Below, piece after piece: positions 33,541 to 44,303 of a DNA stretch of 64,000 nucleotides (within the stretch, counting starts at the first letter, position 1; each line of letters begins with the position of its first letter). The translations under genes were made by a program, and so were the position numbers. The DNA is from Mixophyes australis (taxonomy: Eukaryota > Chordata > Amphibia > Anura > Limnodynastidae), in assembly GCA_036250195.1 (NCBI GenBank), contig JAVHZZ010000003.1, positions 39,040,335-39,104,334 on the forward strand, written 5' to 3'. The notes below the pieces were generated by a model. The model saw only the letters and a list, made by a program, of their open reading frames with translations, did no database searches and was not told the DNA's origin.

Positions 33541-34189
33541 GTATCTACAATATATTTCATACTGAATAAGTGCAACAGAGCTATTCCTGGTCTGACCAGT
33601 CGCTATTCTGATCTCAAACATAATCCTTATTTCTATTGTTATTCTTTCTTCTGAGCCTACGTTGTCATTCTCTTTAAAAGCATAAAGGAACTCTGACATT
33701 ATTTATTTAATTATGTATTTACTATTTCACTTTTTAATTGGTCTCCTTTCATTTCTACTTGCAAATCGAAACATCCATGGAGTGTGCAAACTGCAAAATA
33801 TTTGGGGGCAGACTGTTTGCTTTTAAAGAATTGTCAAATTCTGAAACAAACCATTAAACAGTTTTACCGATTAACTTTCATGCAAAATAATATTTAGGAA
33901 ACCGGTAAAAATTAGTAAAAAGGTGGAAATGATGAAGTATTAGTACTTGTTTGACCCAGTCTTGGACTTAATAACTGCTGCCAGGCAACAGTTTACCAGG
34001 TTCCAGGTGGTTTAAGAAGACATTTGGTCAAAACTGTCATAAAAACGTTTACATTCAATCACATTGGAAAATTGATGGATCCTTAAAGTTGACTTAGCAC
34101 CTAGTGAAAGGAGGTAACACAGTTCCCCTGCAAGTTCATTAAAATTAACCAACTAAAGTAAGAAAGGGAAATTATTTGCCAACTCCTAT
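33541..34189. other. No feature recognised
   Basis: AT-rich, non-coding. Confidence 0.4.
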
Positions 34190-34920
34190 TGATCATTCTA
34201 CCTCCACCCCAGAGATGACCCGCTGGCTTTCCATCTTCTCCTCTTTGAGAAATAAGGACCTCTTACAGGCTCTTGAGACTTCTTGCAAGTACATGTCCTC
34301 CAACATGTCCACGGAAGTGTTTTGAATATCTTCCACCCGGTCTACCTATCCCCTTACTGTAGATACCAATTGGAATCTCAGCTACCTCTTGCTGCTCTAG
34401 GTGAGGCTTGTTGGTCGCGGATCTGGTACATTGTTTTTGTCAGTGCCCCATAGTTAGAGGTTTCTGGTTACAGGTCAGAAGATTTGCATTAAACAACCTT
34501 CTTAACTATGTCCCCTTTACCCCGCAATGGGCGATTCTTGGAATATTACCGAAGAACCAGAGAGTTACTGGGGGTGGTAGGAGGTTGTTACTAGCTATAA
34601 GTGCCACAGCATGTAAAAACAAAATCTCCAGACATAGATTCATACTAACCCTCCCTATTTGACTTTCTTTAAGGAGAAAATGATCTACTTCTTCAGGAAG
34701 GACTTGTCGAGGTACCTATGGAGAGAGATTCTAAAATGGAACGGTTCATTGTCATTTTGGAAAGCTATATAGCCACTCTACTAATTTACGCCAGAAAGCA
34801 AATAGATAATTGCCTCCAATATACCACATGGTATGGACTCCAAATGGTAGCGATGACCCCCATCTTTAGGTTCCAACGTTTTTCTCATACCTTGCGCTTG
34901 CCTCCAGCCTCCAGCCAATA
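34190..34920 (+). pseudogene. L1/Tx1-like LINE ORF2 C-terminal remnant
   Basis: The frame at 34408-34662 contains ADLVHCFCQCPIVRGFWLQV followed by PFTPQWAILGI. The H-x-F-x-x-CP-x-x-x-x-FW pattern is the Cys/His C-terminal motif of L1/Tx1-type ORF2 proteins. A further FFRKDLSRYLW-like piece follows near 34690. Frameshifts and stops are present. It ends near an (AT)n microsatellite. Confidence 0.55.
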
Positions 34921-34969
34921 AGTTGTTGTAGAATAATTATGTAGAGAGACATGGATTGCAGCTGTAAAG

Positions 34970-34971
<2 letters not shown>

Positions 34972-35036
<65 letters not shown>
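34972..35036. repeat. (TA)n microsatellite
   Basis: About 32 uninterrupted TA dinucleotides. The Ile/Tyr-repeat open frames across it are artefacts. Confidence 0.95.
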
Positions 35037-35039
<3 letters not shown>

Positions 35040-35099
35040 ATGACAATAACAATGGCGCTAATTCCGGAATTGAAAATATATGCAAATATACGTAGAAAA

Positions 35100-36939
35100 A
35101 GCCCAAAAAACAAATTCACACCCGGACACCTCCTTAATATCAAAGTGGCCGCCTCCCTTCAGAATTGGATGGTAAACCAAGTAAAGTTCAATGATAACAG
35201 ATGAGGAGGGGTATGACGCCTATGGTGTAAAATTGTGGGTAAGGTAATCCACAAAACCAAGGTATGTGCATATGCGTACCAACTTTATACTTGATAACAG
35301 CTCATCAAAATCAGGATAGATGCTTTCGCTGCAGTCGCTTGCGTTCGCTGTATCTCATATATACATGCAATGAGAGAAGAAAACCAATAGTGTGATACCG
35401 TAATAAACGTACTTACATATATTGCCACCACCCAGATATATGCGTACCGGACAATATATAGTTATGGCAATAGTAATGTGCAACAACGTAGAAGTACCAA
35501 AAATGGCTGCGTACCAAACGAAATAAGAAAAACAGCTTATCTGTGACCTAGTTCCGTGACGGACTTCTCAGCTCATCCTGGTATGGAGACAGCTTGTCTT
35601 ATCCTTTAACACGCTCAGCCACAGCTAACAGGTAACACTCAGCGGGTATATAATAAAAGTAGAAACACTATATAGTGTAGTATTTCAAGTGTAACATTTA
35701 TTAAACCAATAAAATATAGCACACTCACATTATAAATAGTGTTAAGTGTTCATCAAAGAACCATAGATGACAAGTGTGTGTTTTAGCAAGAGTTCAGTCT
35801 CAAAAAAGTTTATGAGATGGCTTCCAATGGCCTCCACACAGAAGTTACCAGTCGGTTTTGGCTCAAGAACCAGAAAGAGAACAATTACCTTATAAACATA
35901 TGGTACAGGCTTAGTCTCAGGTTAAATCTCAATCTCAACGCGTTTCGTCCTCTGAACGTGCAGAATTCCACTCTGATAACAGGGTGGAATAGAGGAGTTA
36001 AAAGTACAACTTATACAAGCTTTGCCCGGCCGCTGTGACACAGCTTACAACTCTTCAATCAATTGTCATCAAGGACAGGAATGTACAGGAGGTGTATAGA
36101 ATAATGCAGTTCATCAGATAATAAATACAAATCAATAGATGAAGGCGTACCAGAGAGTAATATAAAACCCAGCTTATCTGTATCGGGTTCTCCAGGAGGG
36201 AATCACAGCTCCGCCTAGTGAATCAGGAACGGACAAACAACGACCGTGGTACACGATATTTCTTGAATACGGCAGACATCCCAATGCAAACACTGCTCTC
36301 AGGCTCCAATCAGCCACAATAATAGAGATAAAGAGCTATATAGTGTAGTAATTTATGTACACCAGGTATTTGAAACAAATCAATAAATAGGAGCGTACCA
36401 CAAAATAATATAAAACCAGCTTATCTGTATCAGGGTCTCCAGGGAGGAATCTCAGCTCCGCCTAGTGAATCAGGAACGGACAATACAGCGACCGCAGTAT
36501 ACAATATTTCTTTAACCACGAGCAGACGTCCCAATTGAAGCACCGCTCTCAAATTCCAGTCAGCCAGAATGTTAAAAATAAGGAGCCATATAGTGTAGTA
36601 ATTTATATACAAGAGATTTATTCATCAAACATATAAAAATGCAAACTCACATTTTGCAAGATAAATAAAAGCTTATCTGTACTCAGTAGTTGGGCAATAA
36701 ATTCCTCCTGATGAAGTCTACCTAGACGAAACGCGTTGAGGCAATACTATTTCTGTATATGCTAGTTAGGTCAAACTGCCACCCTGACCATTTTGATGTT
36801 ATATACCTGATACTTCTGTGTGGAGATCGCCGGTAATACCCTTAAAACTTTCCAGGGATCCATACTGGTAAAAGTTGACCAACTACTGAGCTCATAAGAG
36901 CTTACAAACATAAGTGCGGGAAAACAGACAGCAGGCAAA
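35100..36939. mobile_element. Composite repeat block, possibly Penelope-like
   Basis: Three related segments lie at about 35535-35712, 36170-36363 and 36418-36611. The last two are about 248 bp apart. They share GCTTATCTGTATC, CAGCTCCGCCTAGTGAATCA, GGAACGGACAA and ATATAGTGTAGTAATTTAT. A 16-nt word with the core GACGAAACGCGTT occurs once on the minus strand (35934-35949) and once on the plus strand (36725-36740). The second instance lies in a hammerhead-like motif. Penelope-like elements are known to carry hammerhead ribozymes in terminal repeats, so that origin is suggested. No RT or GIY-YIG coding sequence is seen. Confidence 0.45.
36704..36741 (+). ncRNA. Hammerhead-ribozyme-like motif
   Basis: Order of parts: CCTC (36704-36707), CTGATGA core (36708-36714), A, stem GTCT-loop ACCT-AGAC (36716-36727), GAAA core (36728-36731), a tiny AC-GC-GT hairpin region containing the GTT cleavage triplet, then GAGG (36738-36741). 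CCTC and GAGG pair as stem I, giving a type-I-like fold with a minimal stem III, as described for Penelope-element hammerheads. One extra A after CTGATGA departs from the strict core, so activity is uncertain. Confidence 0.5.
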
Positions 36940-37243
36940 AGAGGGGTTAGTAGAGGGTATGAAGCACAAGAGGAGTGTGAACAGGAAAGAGGGAGAAGGT
37001 GAAGAAGGATTGAGAAGGTTAGGTGGATGGCTGGTAGGTTTAAGGAATAGATGGGTTTTTAGCGCCTGTTTGAAGGTGCTCAGATTAGGGGACAGACAGA
37101 GGTCATTCCAATGGATGGGGGCAGCATGGGAGACATCTTGAATTCTGGTGTGGGATGTGATGATCAGTGCATAGGAGAGGCGATGGTCATTGGCCGAGTA
37201 CAGAGAATGGGCCGGAGGGGACCATGCACATAACTCTTACGCA
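36940..37243 (-). pseudogene. L2-like RT C-terminal fragment, target of Gypsy insertion
   Basis: Read on the minus strand, 37130-36990 gives AAPIHWNDLCLSPNLSTFKQ and ALKTHLFLKP, the L2 C-terminal pattern. The Gypsy element at 37249 inserted next to it. The sequence beyond the far Gypsy end (43194 onward, TCTCCCATGTGG) would be its upstream continuation. Confidence 0.6.
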
Positions 37244-37248
37244 GTACC

Positions 37249-37471
37249 TGTCACGGGCACTAGGAGTCTTTGCCCAGGATATCACCAGATGTAGTCTTAC
37301 CAGAGTAATGTATGCACACAGTGGTCTTCTGGTAGCAGGGTGACTAGCGGAACAGGAGAATCAGCATATGGTGAGAGGATGCTAGAGGAAAGTCTATGAC
37401 TAGCAGCAACAGGTTATGGGTTAAACAATATGAACATGGGAGAAGAGGCACTCACAGTCCGGTGAGTGACA
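37249..37471 (-). repeat. Gypsy 3' LTR, internally deleted
   Basis: 223 bp. The first about 190 bp (plus-strand reading) and last about 33 bp match the ends of the 1.48-kb LTR at 41707-43188. About 1.26 kb between them is missing, including the two minisatellites and the TATA region. A few substitutions separate it from the other LTR (for example GTAATGTATG against GTAGTGTATG). Confidence 0.9.
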
Positions 37472-37486
37472 GTACCCCCCCTTTTA
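37472..37486 (-). promoter_or_regulatory. Polypurine tract of the Gypsy element
   Basis: Read on the minus strand this is AAAAGGGGGGGTAC directly before the TG of the 3' LTR. This is the expected place and composition for the primer of plus-strand DNA synthesis. Confidence 0.8.
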
Positions 37487-37489
37487 AAG

Positions 37490-40400
37490 GTGGGCACAGA
37501 ACACATGGAACCGGGTTTGCCCGGAAATTTGGAATAGAACTTTTTTAGAAGAACTGGGGCATTGAGATCCTCAGCCCTAATCCATGAACGCTCTTCAGGG
37601 CCAAAGCCCTTCCAATGAACGAGGAAACGAAGAACTCTCGCGAAATTTTTGCATCCAATAAATGCGTGATTTCAAAGTCCTCCTCTTGAAGAGCTTGAAC
37701 TGGCCGAGGTGCTGAAGGAGGAGCAGAGAAACGGTTGATGATGAGAGGTTTGAGCAATGACACATGGAAGGCATTGGAAATACGAAGGTTCTTAGGAAGT
37801 AAAAGTTTGAAACAAACTGGGTTTATCACTTGAATGATCCTATATGGACCAATAAAACGAGGAGCGAACTTCATAGATGGGACCTTCAAACGAATATTTT
37901 TGGTTGATAACCATACACGATCTCCAATTTTAAGTGGTGGAATAGCCCGTCTCTTTTTATCTGCAAAGGACTTATATCTGGCAGATGTATCCTTTAAACA
38001 GGTTTTGACCTGAGACCAAATATTTTTGAAGGTCTGACAAACAGTCTCTACAGCAGGAACTTGGGTGGGCGGGAGGGCAGGAAATTCCGGAAAAGACGGA
38101 TGGTGACCGTAAACCACAAAAAACGGCGTTTTAGAAGATGACTCATGATACATGTTGTTATGGGCGAATTCAGCCCATGGAAGCAAATCGACCCAGTTAT
38201 CTTGGTTGGCTGAAGAGAACATCCTTATGAAAGTCTCAAGATCTTGATTGACCCTCTCGGTCTGTCCGTTTGATTGAGGATGGTAGGAGGATGAGAGTGA
38301 TAATCGAATACCCAAGGTCTTACAAAGGGCTCACCAGAATCTGGAAACGAACTGCACCCCTCTATCTGAAACGATCTCTGAAGGACATCCATGAATACGG
38401 AAAATCTCTTTAATGAAATGATCAGCCAGGGTAGATGAAGAAGGTAAACCGGTCAAAGGAACAAAATGTGCCATCTTCGAAAATCTATCTACCACTACCC
38501 AAATTGTATTACACTTTTTACTAGGAGGAAGATCAGTAACAAAGTCCATACTAATATGGGTCCAAGGCTTGGAAGGAATGGGTAGTGGTTGAAGTAGACC
38601 CGCCGGTGTTCTGCGGGAGGTATTGAACTGGGAACACAATTCACAGGCAGCCACAAAATCTTTGACATCTTTCCTCATGGAAGGCCACCAGTAACTACGA
38701 GAAAGAATTTCGAAAGTCTTGCGTTCACCAGCATGTCCAGAAAAAACGTGAAGGATGAAACCACGACAGGATTTTCTTCCTAAGGGATAGAGGCACGAGA
38801 GTTCTCCCAAACGGTAGCACCTTAGTGGATGAAGCGGCCAGAGAAACACATTTGGGATCTAATATTGAGTGGTTAGGACCATCTTCAACGTCTGAGGACG
38901 TCACGAATGCCCGAGATAGGGCGTCTGCTTTTTTATTTTTAGCAGCTGGTTTGAAGGTTATAATAAGTTCAAAACGAGAAAAGAAAAGAGACCATCTTGC
39001 TTGACGAGGATTCAAACATTGAGCAGACTGTAAATATGACAAATTTTTATGATCTGTAAAAATTGTCACAGGATGGCGAGCTCCCTCCAGCAAATATCTC
39101 CACTCCTCTAATGCTGCTTTTATAGCCAGCAACTCCTTGTCCCCAATGGTATAATTTTTCTCTGCAGGTAGAAGACCCCGAGAATAAAAGGCACAAGGAT
39201 GGAATTTTTGTTGCTCCGATCTTTGGGATAGAATGGCTCCTAAGCCAACATTAGAGCATCTACCTCTAGGATAAAGGGAAGCGTCACATCAGGCTGTCGA
39301 AGAACAGGAGCGGAGGAGAAGGACTCTTTGAGAAACTGGAAAGCTTGAAGGGCATCGGAAGACCATTGTTTCGTATTAGCCCCTTTACGGGTTAGGGCCA
39401 CAATAGGAGATGCAATCGAGGAAAAATCTTGGATGAAGTGTCTGTAATAATTAGCAAAACCTAAAAAACGCTGAATTGCACGAAGAGTAGTTGGCTGAAG
39501 CCAATGTAATACAGCATTCACCTTGTCTGGATCCATCTGAAGACCGACTCCGGGGACAATATATCCCAGAAATGGAATCTGGGGCAACTCAAATGAACAT
39601 TTTTCTAACTTGCAGAATAACGAATTTTTTTGGAGTCTGGAAAGGACTTCTGCCACGTGTTGATGATGAGAAGGCAGGTCCTGGGAAAAGATTAATATGT
39701 CGTCCGGATAGACGACGGCACAAACATATAACAAGTCCCGGAAGATCTCATTAACGAAACCCTGGAAAACAGCAGGGGCTTTACACAACCCGAAGGGCAT
39801 AACTAAATACTCATAGTGCCCATCTCTGGTGTTGAAAGCTGTCTTCCATTCGTCACCGGACCTGATTCGAATTAAATTATAAGCACCACGGAGATCCAAC
39901 TTGGTAAAGATCCAAGCTCCCTTGATGCGATCAAAAAGCTCAGTAATTAATGGAATGGGATACCGATTTTTGATGGTAATGGCGTTGAGTCCACGATAAT
40001 CTATACAAGGACGTAATGACCCATCCTTCTTTTTCACGAAGAAGAATCCTGCTCCAGCGGGAGAGGAAGAAGGTCGAATAAATCCTCGCTGGAGATTCTC
40101 TTTGATATACTCAGATGTAGCTTGAGTCTCCGGTAAAGAAAGTGGATACACACGACCCCTAGGAGGAGTCTTGCCAGGTTGAAGATCAATCGGACAGTCC
40201 CAAGGATGGTGAGGAGGAAGACATTCAGACTGAAGCTTATCAAATACATCGGCAAAGGAAGCATACTGAGGAGGAAGACCCAGTGGACACGGTGAAATAG
40301 AGGATTGCTGTATCTTGAGTGGAACAACTTGAGTAAGGCAACGATGATGACATTCAGGGCCCCAAGACGTAACTTGAGGAGTGTTCCAGTCAATCTGAGG

Positions 40401-40770
40401 AGAATGCAGTGGAAGCCATGGAAGGCCTAGAACAATAGGACTGGTAGTAACAGGAAGAATTAGAAATGAATATTTTTCCTGGTGTAAGGCTCAAATTTGA
40501 AGAGTTACTGGAGACGTACACTGAGTAATGAGACCATTAATAATACGTGATCCATCGATTGCAGTAACGGTAATAGGTACCTTTAAAGAAACCACTGGTA
40601 GGGACCATTGATTCACGAGGGATTTAGAAATAAAGTTTCCTGCAGCTCCAGAATCAATAAGTGCTTGGGACACAAAGGATTTGGTAGCTAAGGAAATGGT
40701 AACATCAAAAGCACAAACTTTTAATTTCGTGGAACTTGGAGAGGACTCCAGAGACCCTAACTTCACCTCT
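37490..40770 (-). pseudogene. pol: Gypsy pol: protease, RT, RNase H, integrase, chromodomain
   Basis: Aspartic protease at 40766-40494, with the catalytic ALIDSGAAGNFIS motif. An in-frame TGA at 40491-40493 is followed by a continuing linker. RT at about 40150-39480: RPCIDYRGLNAITIKNRYP, TKLDLRGAYNLIRI, MPFGLCKAPAVFQGF, and catalytic YPDD where Y-V/L-DD is usual. RNase H at about 39290-38900, entered by a frameshift near 39255: [20 protein letters not shown]. Integrase at about 38830-37800, entered by another shift: Cys motif CELC, then the three catalytic acids in MDFVTDLP, VSDRGVQF and QTERVNQDLE, with a TGA at about 38331. Chromodomain-like end near 37690-37500 (FEITHLLDAKI), shifted part-way. 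Pol makes and integrates the cDNA; this copy cannot. Confidence 0.9.
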
Positions 40771-40780
40771 CCAGAACTAG

Positions 40781-41693
40781 TTAGGGTCTGGCATTTCCCG
40801 ACTTTTTAGGACATGAGTTGAGCATGTGAGTAGAAACAGCACAATAGATACAGAGTCTATTTTTTACTCTTCGGTCTCTTTCCTCTGAAGTTAATTTGAA
40901 GCGACCTATCTCCATAGGTATTACTGGAGATGGAGCTTGACGTACTTGAGGTCCTGAGCGAAGAGGTGCCTTATGGGAAGTTTTTTTTTCTGAATCTCTC
41001 TCACGAAAGCTCATGTCCACACGATGGCAAAGAGAAATCAAATCCTCCAAGGAAGAGGGTAATTCTTGTGAGGTCAGTGCATCTTTAATTTTATCAGAAA
41101 GCCCCTGCCAGAAGGCGGCAATAAAAGCCTCAGTGTTCCACTGAAGTTCAGAGGCTAGTATCCGAAATTGGATGACGTACTGAGCTACAGTGCGAGATCC
41201 TTGGTGTAGACGGTATAACACGACCAGGTTCATCAAATACACTTCGAAATGTGAAAATAAATTTGGCACTATCTTGTAGCAATGGATCATTTCTTTCCCA
41301 TAGAGGGGAAGCCCATGCAAGAGCCTGTCCGGAAAACAAGGAGATGAGATAGGCCACTCTGGAACGATGAGTAGGGAAATTGTGAGGTTGAAGCTCAAAA
41401 TGGACAGAGCATTGATTCAAAAAACCCCTACATGTTTTGGGGTCTCCATCATATTTTGAAGGAGTAGGCAGGTGTATCGTGGAAGCAGTAGACACCTGGG
41501 ATGGCACTGGGGAAACAGGTGATGAGACAGGAGTATCAACAGTGGCTGCGGTATTTTGCACAGAAGTTCCTTGGGAGGCTAAAGTCTGATAACATTGCAG
41601 CAACTGTTGTTGGCGAACATCCTGTTGTTCAATACAGGTAACCAGATACTGCAGCATCTCTTTAGCTGAGGGTTCCGATCCTGGGTCTGTCAT
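40781..41693 (-). pseudogene. gag: Gypsy gag
   Basis: Starts with ATG at 41693, only 13 nt after the 5' LTR, opening MTDPGSEPSAKEMLQYLVTC. It has a Gln-rich N-terminal part (QQDVRQQQLLQ), a Pro/Thr/Ser linker and the Gypsy capsid core (PTPSKYDGDPKTCRGFLNQC, RVAYLISLFSGQALAWASPL). A frameshift near 41210-41250 moves the reading to the second frame, with YRLHQGSRTVAQYVIQFRIL and FWQGLSDKIKDAL. A single CCHC zinc knuckle, CIYCAVSTHMLNSC, lies near 40830, then a stop at 40781. Gag forms the particle that packages the RNA. Intact length would be about 300 residues. Confidence 0.9.
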
Positions 41694-41694
41694 G

Positions 41695-41704
41695 GCCTGA
41701 TCTT
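41695..41704 (-). promoter_or_regulatory. Predicted self-priming primer-binding site
   Basis: The 13-nt leader between LTR and gag contains, in RNA sense, AAGATCAGGC two bases after the LTR. This is the exact complement of GCCTGATCTT at 43012-43003, about 31 nt downstream of the LTR TATA-like box. No tRNA-like TGG start is present. The arrangement matches the Tf1/sushi mode, in which the RNA 5' end folds back to prime reverse transcription (family knowledge plus inference). Confidence 0.65.
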
Positions 41705-42559
41705 ACTGTCACGGGCACTAGGAGTCTTTGCCCAGGATATCACCAGATGTAGTCTTACCAGAGTAGTGTATGCACACAGTGGTCTTCTGGTAGCAGGGTG
41801 ACTAGTGGAACAGGAGAATCGGCAGATGGTGAGAGGATGCTAGAGGAAAGTCTATGACTAGCAGCAACAGGTTATGGGTTAAACAATATGAACACAAGGA
41901 TTTTGATGGACGTGAAGACGTGAGGAAAGTCAGTGGTCTGCGTACAGCAAGTTGTACCACTGCTATAGTGAGAGGAATGTCCAGGGATAGATAGGAGGTA
42001 GTGAAGTCAGTGGTCTGCGTACAGCAAGTTGTACCACTGCTTGTAATGATGGGACTGGTTCCAGGTGCAAGTAGGTAACGGGGAAGTCAGTGGTCTGCAA
42101 TAGCAAGTTGTACCACTGCATATATAGGTGAGGATAGGCACTAGGGTAGATGAGTGGAGCATCAAAGGTAACACGGAGAGCACAAGAAACTTGATTCCAA
42201 TGGTATATATAATACAATAGCAAATGACTAGCGCTGCTTGGAGATACAAAGTCACTACTGAGATCCAGGATATATGAGACAAAGTCAATATCATCTATAA
42301 CTTCGTGAGATAGAGGACTCCGTAGATGAGCAGAACACAGTCCAAGCGGATATGCAATAAACTGGTAAAGTCAATAAAAGATAAGCATACCGCGATTCAG
42401 TTGAGCAGGCTGTCACAAGAGAAACACAGGGATAGCTGAGCGGCTGAACGCCGACACGAGTAGAGACCACAGGAGAGTGGTAGCGGTAATCTGTGTCTGT
42501 GAAGCACACAGACAGAGAACATAACACGAGTGGAGCAATGATGATTCTTGCGGAGGACA

Positions 42560-42960
42560 GCAGGAATAGTAGACACGATGAAACACAGGAGAGTTGAAGC
42601 GGTCTGGCAACCGGCAATGCAGTAGTCAGGAATCAGCTAGGACTGAAGACATGATGAACACAGGAGAGTTGAAGCGGTCTGGAAACCGGCAGTGCAGTAG
42701 CGAGGAATCAGCTGGTACTGAAGACACGATGAAACACAGGAGAGTTGAAGCAGTCTGGAAACCGGTAATGCAGTAACGAGGAATCAGCTGGGACTGAAGA
42801 CACGATGAAACACAGGAGAGTTGAAGCGGTCTGGAAACCGGTAATGCAGTAGCGAGGAATCAGCTGGGACTGAAGACACGATGAAACACAGGAGAGTTGA
42901 AGCGGTCTGGAAACCGGCAATGCAGTAGCGAGGAATCAGCTGGAGCTGAAGACACGAGGC
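42560..42960. repeat. 76-bp minisatellite in the Gypsy LTR
   Basis: The word GTTGAAGC recurs at 42593, 42668, 42744, 42820 and 42896, giving spacings of 75, 76, 76 and 76. Units include AACCGG, AATGCAGTA, GAGGAATCAGCTG and GAAGACACGATGAAACACAG. The open frames across it are by-products. Confidence 0.9.
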
Positions 42961-43035
42961 AACACAGGAACACCTTCAGAGACTCACAGGGAATGAGACT
43001 CCAAGATCAGGCAACGAGGTAATGACCACAGGTGC

Positions 43036-43043
43036 TTTAAATA
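43036..43043 (-). promoter_or_regulatory. TATA-like box of the Gypsy LTR
   Basis: TATTTAAA in RNA sense, about 31 nt upstream of the GCCTGATCTT segment that pairs with the primer-binding site. This is the right spacing for a TATA box to set the RNA start there. Confidence 0.6.
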
Positions 43044-43193
43044 GGGAGTGTTGCCTGATCAGCCAATTAACTAAAAGCAACAGGTCTGAAGAGTTCATAG
43101 AGGCTGCGCATGCGCAGACCATCAGGATGGCGGGCGGCCACGGTTCCTAACAACGGGAGAAGAGGCACTCACAGTCCAGTGAGTGACAGTACC

Positions 43194-44303
43194 TCTCCCA
43201 TGTGGGTCTGGAGGCAACAGTTATTTTAAGTATCAGCTATCTATTGTGACCGACAGATTACTCGTAGCCAAATCACAGATCCCACTACAGGTGAGAGTGA
43301 ACCTTATTCACCCTCCTAAAGGAAGGTGATGACCTTCCAGTCAATCACTTCTGGTTTTGGGTTGACGGAACCAGGAAGCGTGTTTTCTTGCCTGGTTATT
43401 CTCTCCACAATCAGGAAAATTTATTTTTCTGTCGCCAGAAGATTCACCTTCTAAAAGTAAAAGTATGGCTTTCTCGCCATCCCATCATTCCCTGATTCAG
43501 TAGATGCTGCCTCCACCTACATTGGAGTCCAGATATTGCCCCATGATGACATGGGGGAGCCCAGGGTAAACTTAGCCCACCCTCTATGAGTAAACGCACA
43601 CCTTTTGGTCAACTAGTCACTCCCTGTGGCTCCCATGACAGAGGGAAACAAATTAAACTAGAATAGCAATAAAAAATTGGGAATATTTTACAAAACACAC
43701 TATGATGGCCCACAAGCATACAGCACACAAATTTTCACAAATTCCATATCACTATAAGTGTAAGACATCACAGAATAAATGTGAGTATACAATTTTTGGG
43801 TTACACTTATTATGTGAAAATAGCATATGGACAGGATTATGATTCAAGTCTAATTTTCCTGTTTACAATCTTGCATTTCTGTAGTTTTGGTTATTTCTCA
43901 ATCATATATTAAAACTTTTGTATGTTCCATTGTGCTAGCATGAGCCTTTTAGGTGCAAACAATGATTTTTTTTGTGGGGCTATTTTGGTTAAAAAATGAA
44001 TTTGTGACCACATTTGCAGTAGCACATAGTGAAGTTCACCATGAACAAGACTGCCAAGAGGAATTTTTGGCCGACAAGCCCTTCCCCCGATTCCAGCTGC
44101 CCCCCTTTCCCCGCGAGACACCAATTTTAAAAAAGTTGGAAAAAAAATATGTAGCAAATAGAAAGTCACTGCCATGCCTGGGCCCTGGTAATTAGTAGCC
44201 CTCCCATCTTGATGCCCCTGACCATGAATACTAGTTTTAAATTATCTAGCATGTTGTGACAGAGTGAGACACAAGTAAAAGGTTTAACCTCCTGGTTCTA
44301 AAA
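43194..44303. other. No gene recognised
   Basis: The first tens of bases continue the L2-like target of the Gypsy insertion. The rest has small inverted repeats (CCTCCTAAAGGAAGG, TCCGTCAACCC-type near 43370) and two opposite-strand open frames at 43909-44195 with no motif. Confidence 0.35.

Larger units (their letters stand above)
37249..43188 (-). mobile_element. Ty3/Gypsy chromodomain LTR retrotransposon, near complete
   Basis: A 5,940-bp element on the minus strand. Both LTRs start TGTCAC and end GTGACA-type (read on plus: TGTCACGGGC...GTGAGTGACA). They are flanked by identical GTACC target duplications at 37244-37248 and 43189-43193. Gene order is gag, protease, RT, RNase H, integrase, chromodomain, as in the Tf1/sushi-like chromoviruses of fish and amphibians. 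There is no envelope gene. The 5' LTR is full length (1.48 kb), while the 3' LTR has an internal deletion. Frameshifts and stops occur in gag, protease, the RT/RNase H junction, integrase and chromodomain, so this copy is inactive. Confidence 0.95.
41707..43188 (-). repeat. Gypsy 5' LTR, full length
   Basis: 1,482 bp, TG...CA bounded, followed by GTACC. In RNA sense it holds U3 with the TATA-like TATTTAAA (43043-43036) and the predicted RNA start near 43012. Two minisatellites follow. One has about five 76-bp units (42560-42960; unit word GAGTTGAAGCGGTCTGG). The other has three units near 41935, 42007 and 42084 (GTCAGTGGTCTGC, CAAGTTGTACCACTGC). A short inverted repeat, GATCAGGCAAC / GTTGCCTGATC, flanks the TATA-like box. 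Confidence 0.92.

Noticed and set aside
34885..35143. Ile/Tyr repeat proteins, also at 54873-55176
   Set aside because: Translated (TA)n microsatellites.
42291..42920. Repeated peptide frames (such as MKRSGNRQCSSQ)
   Set aside because: Translation of LTR minisatellites, not genes.
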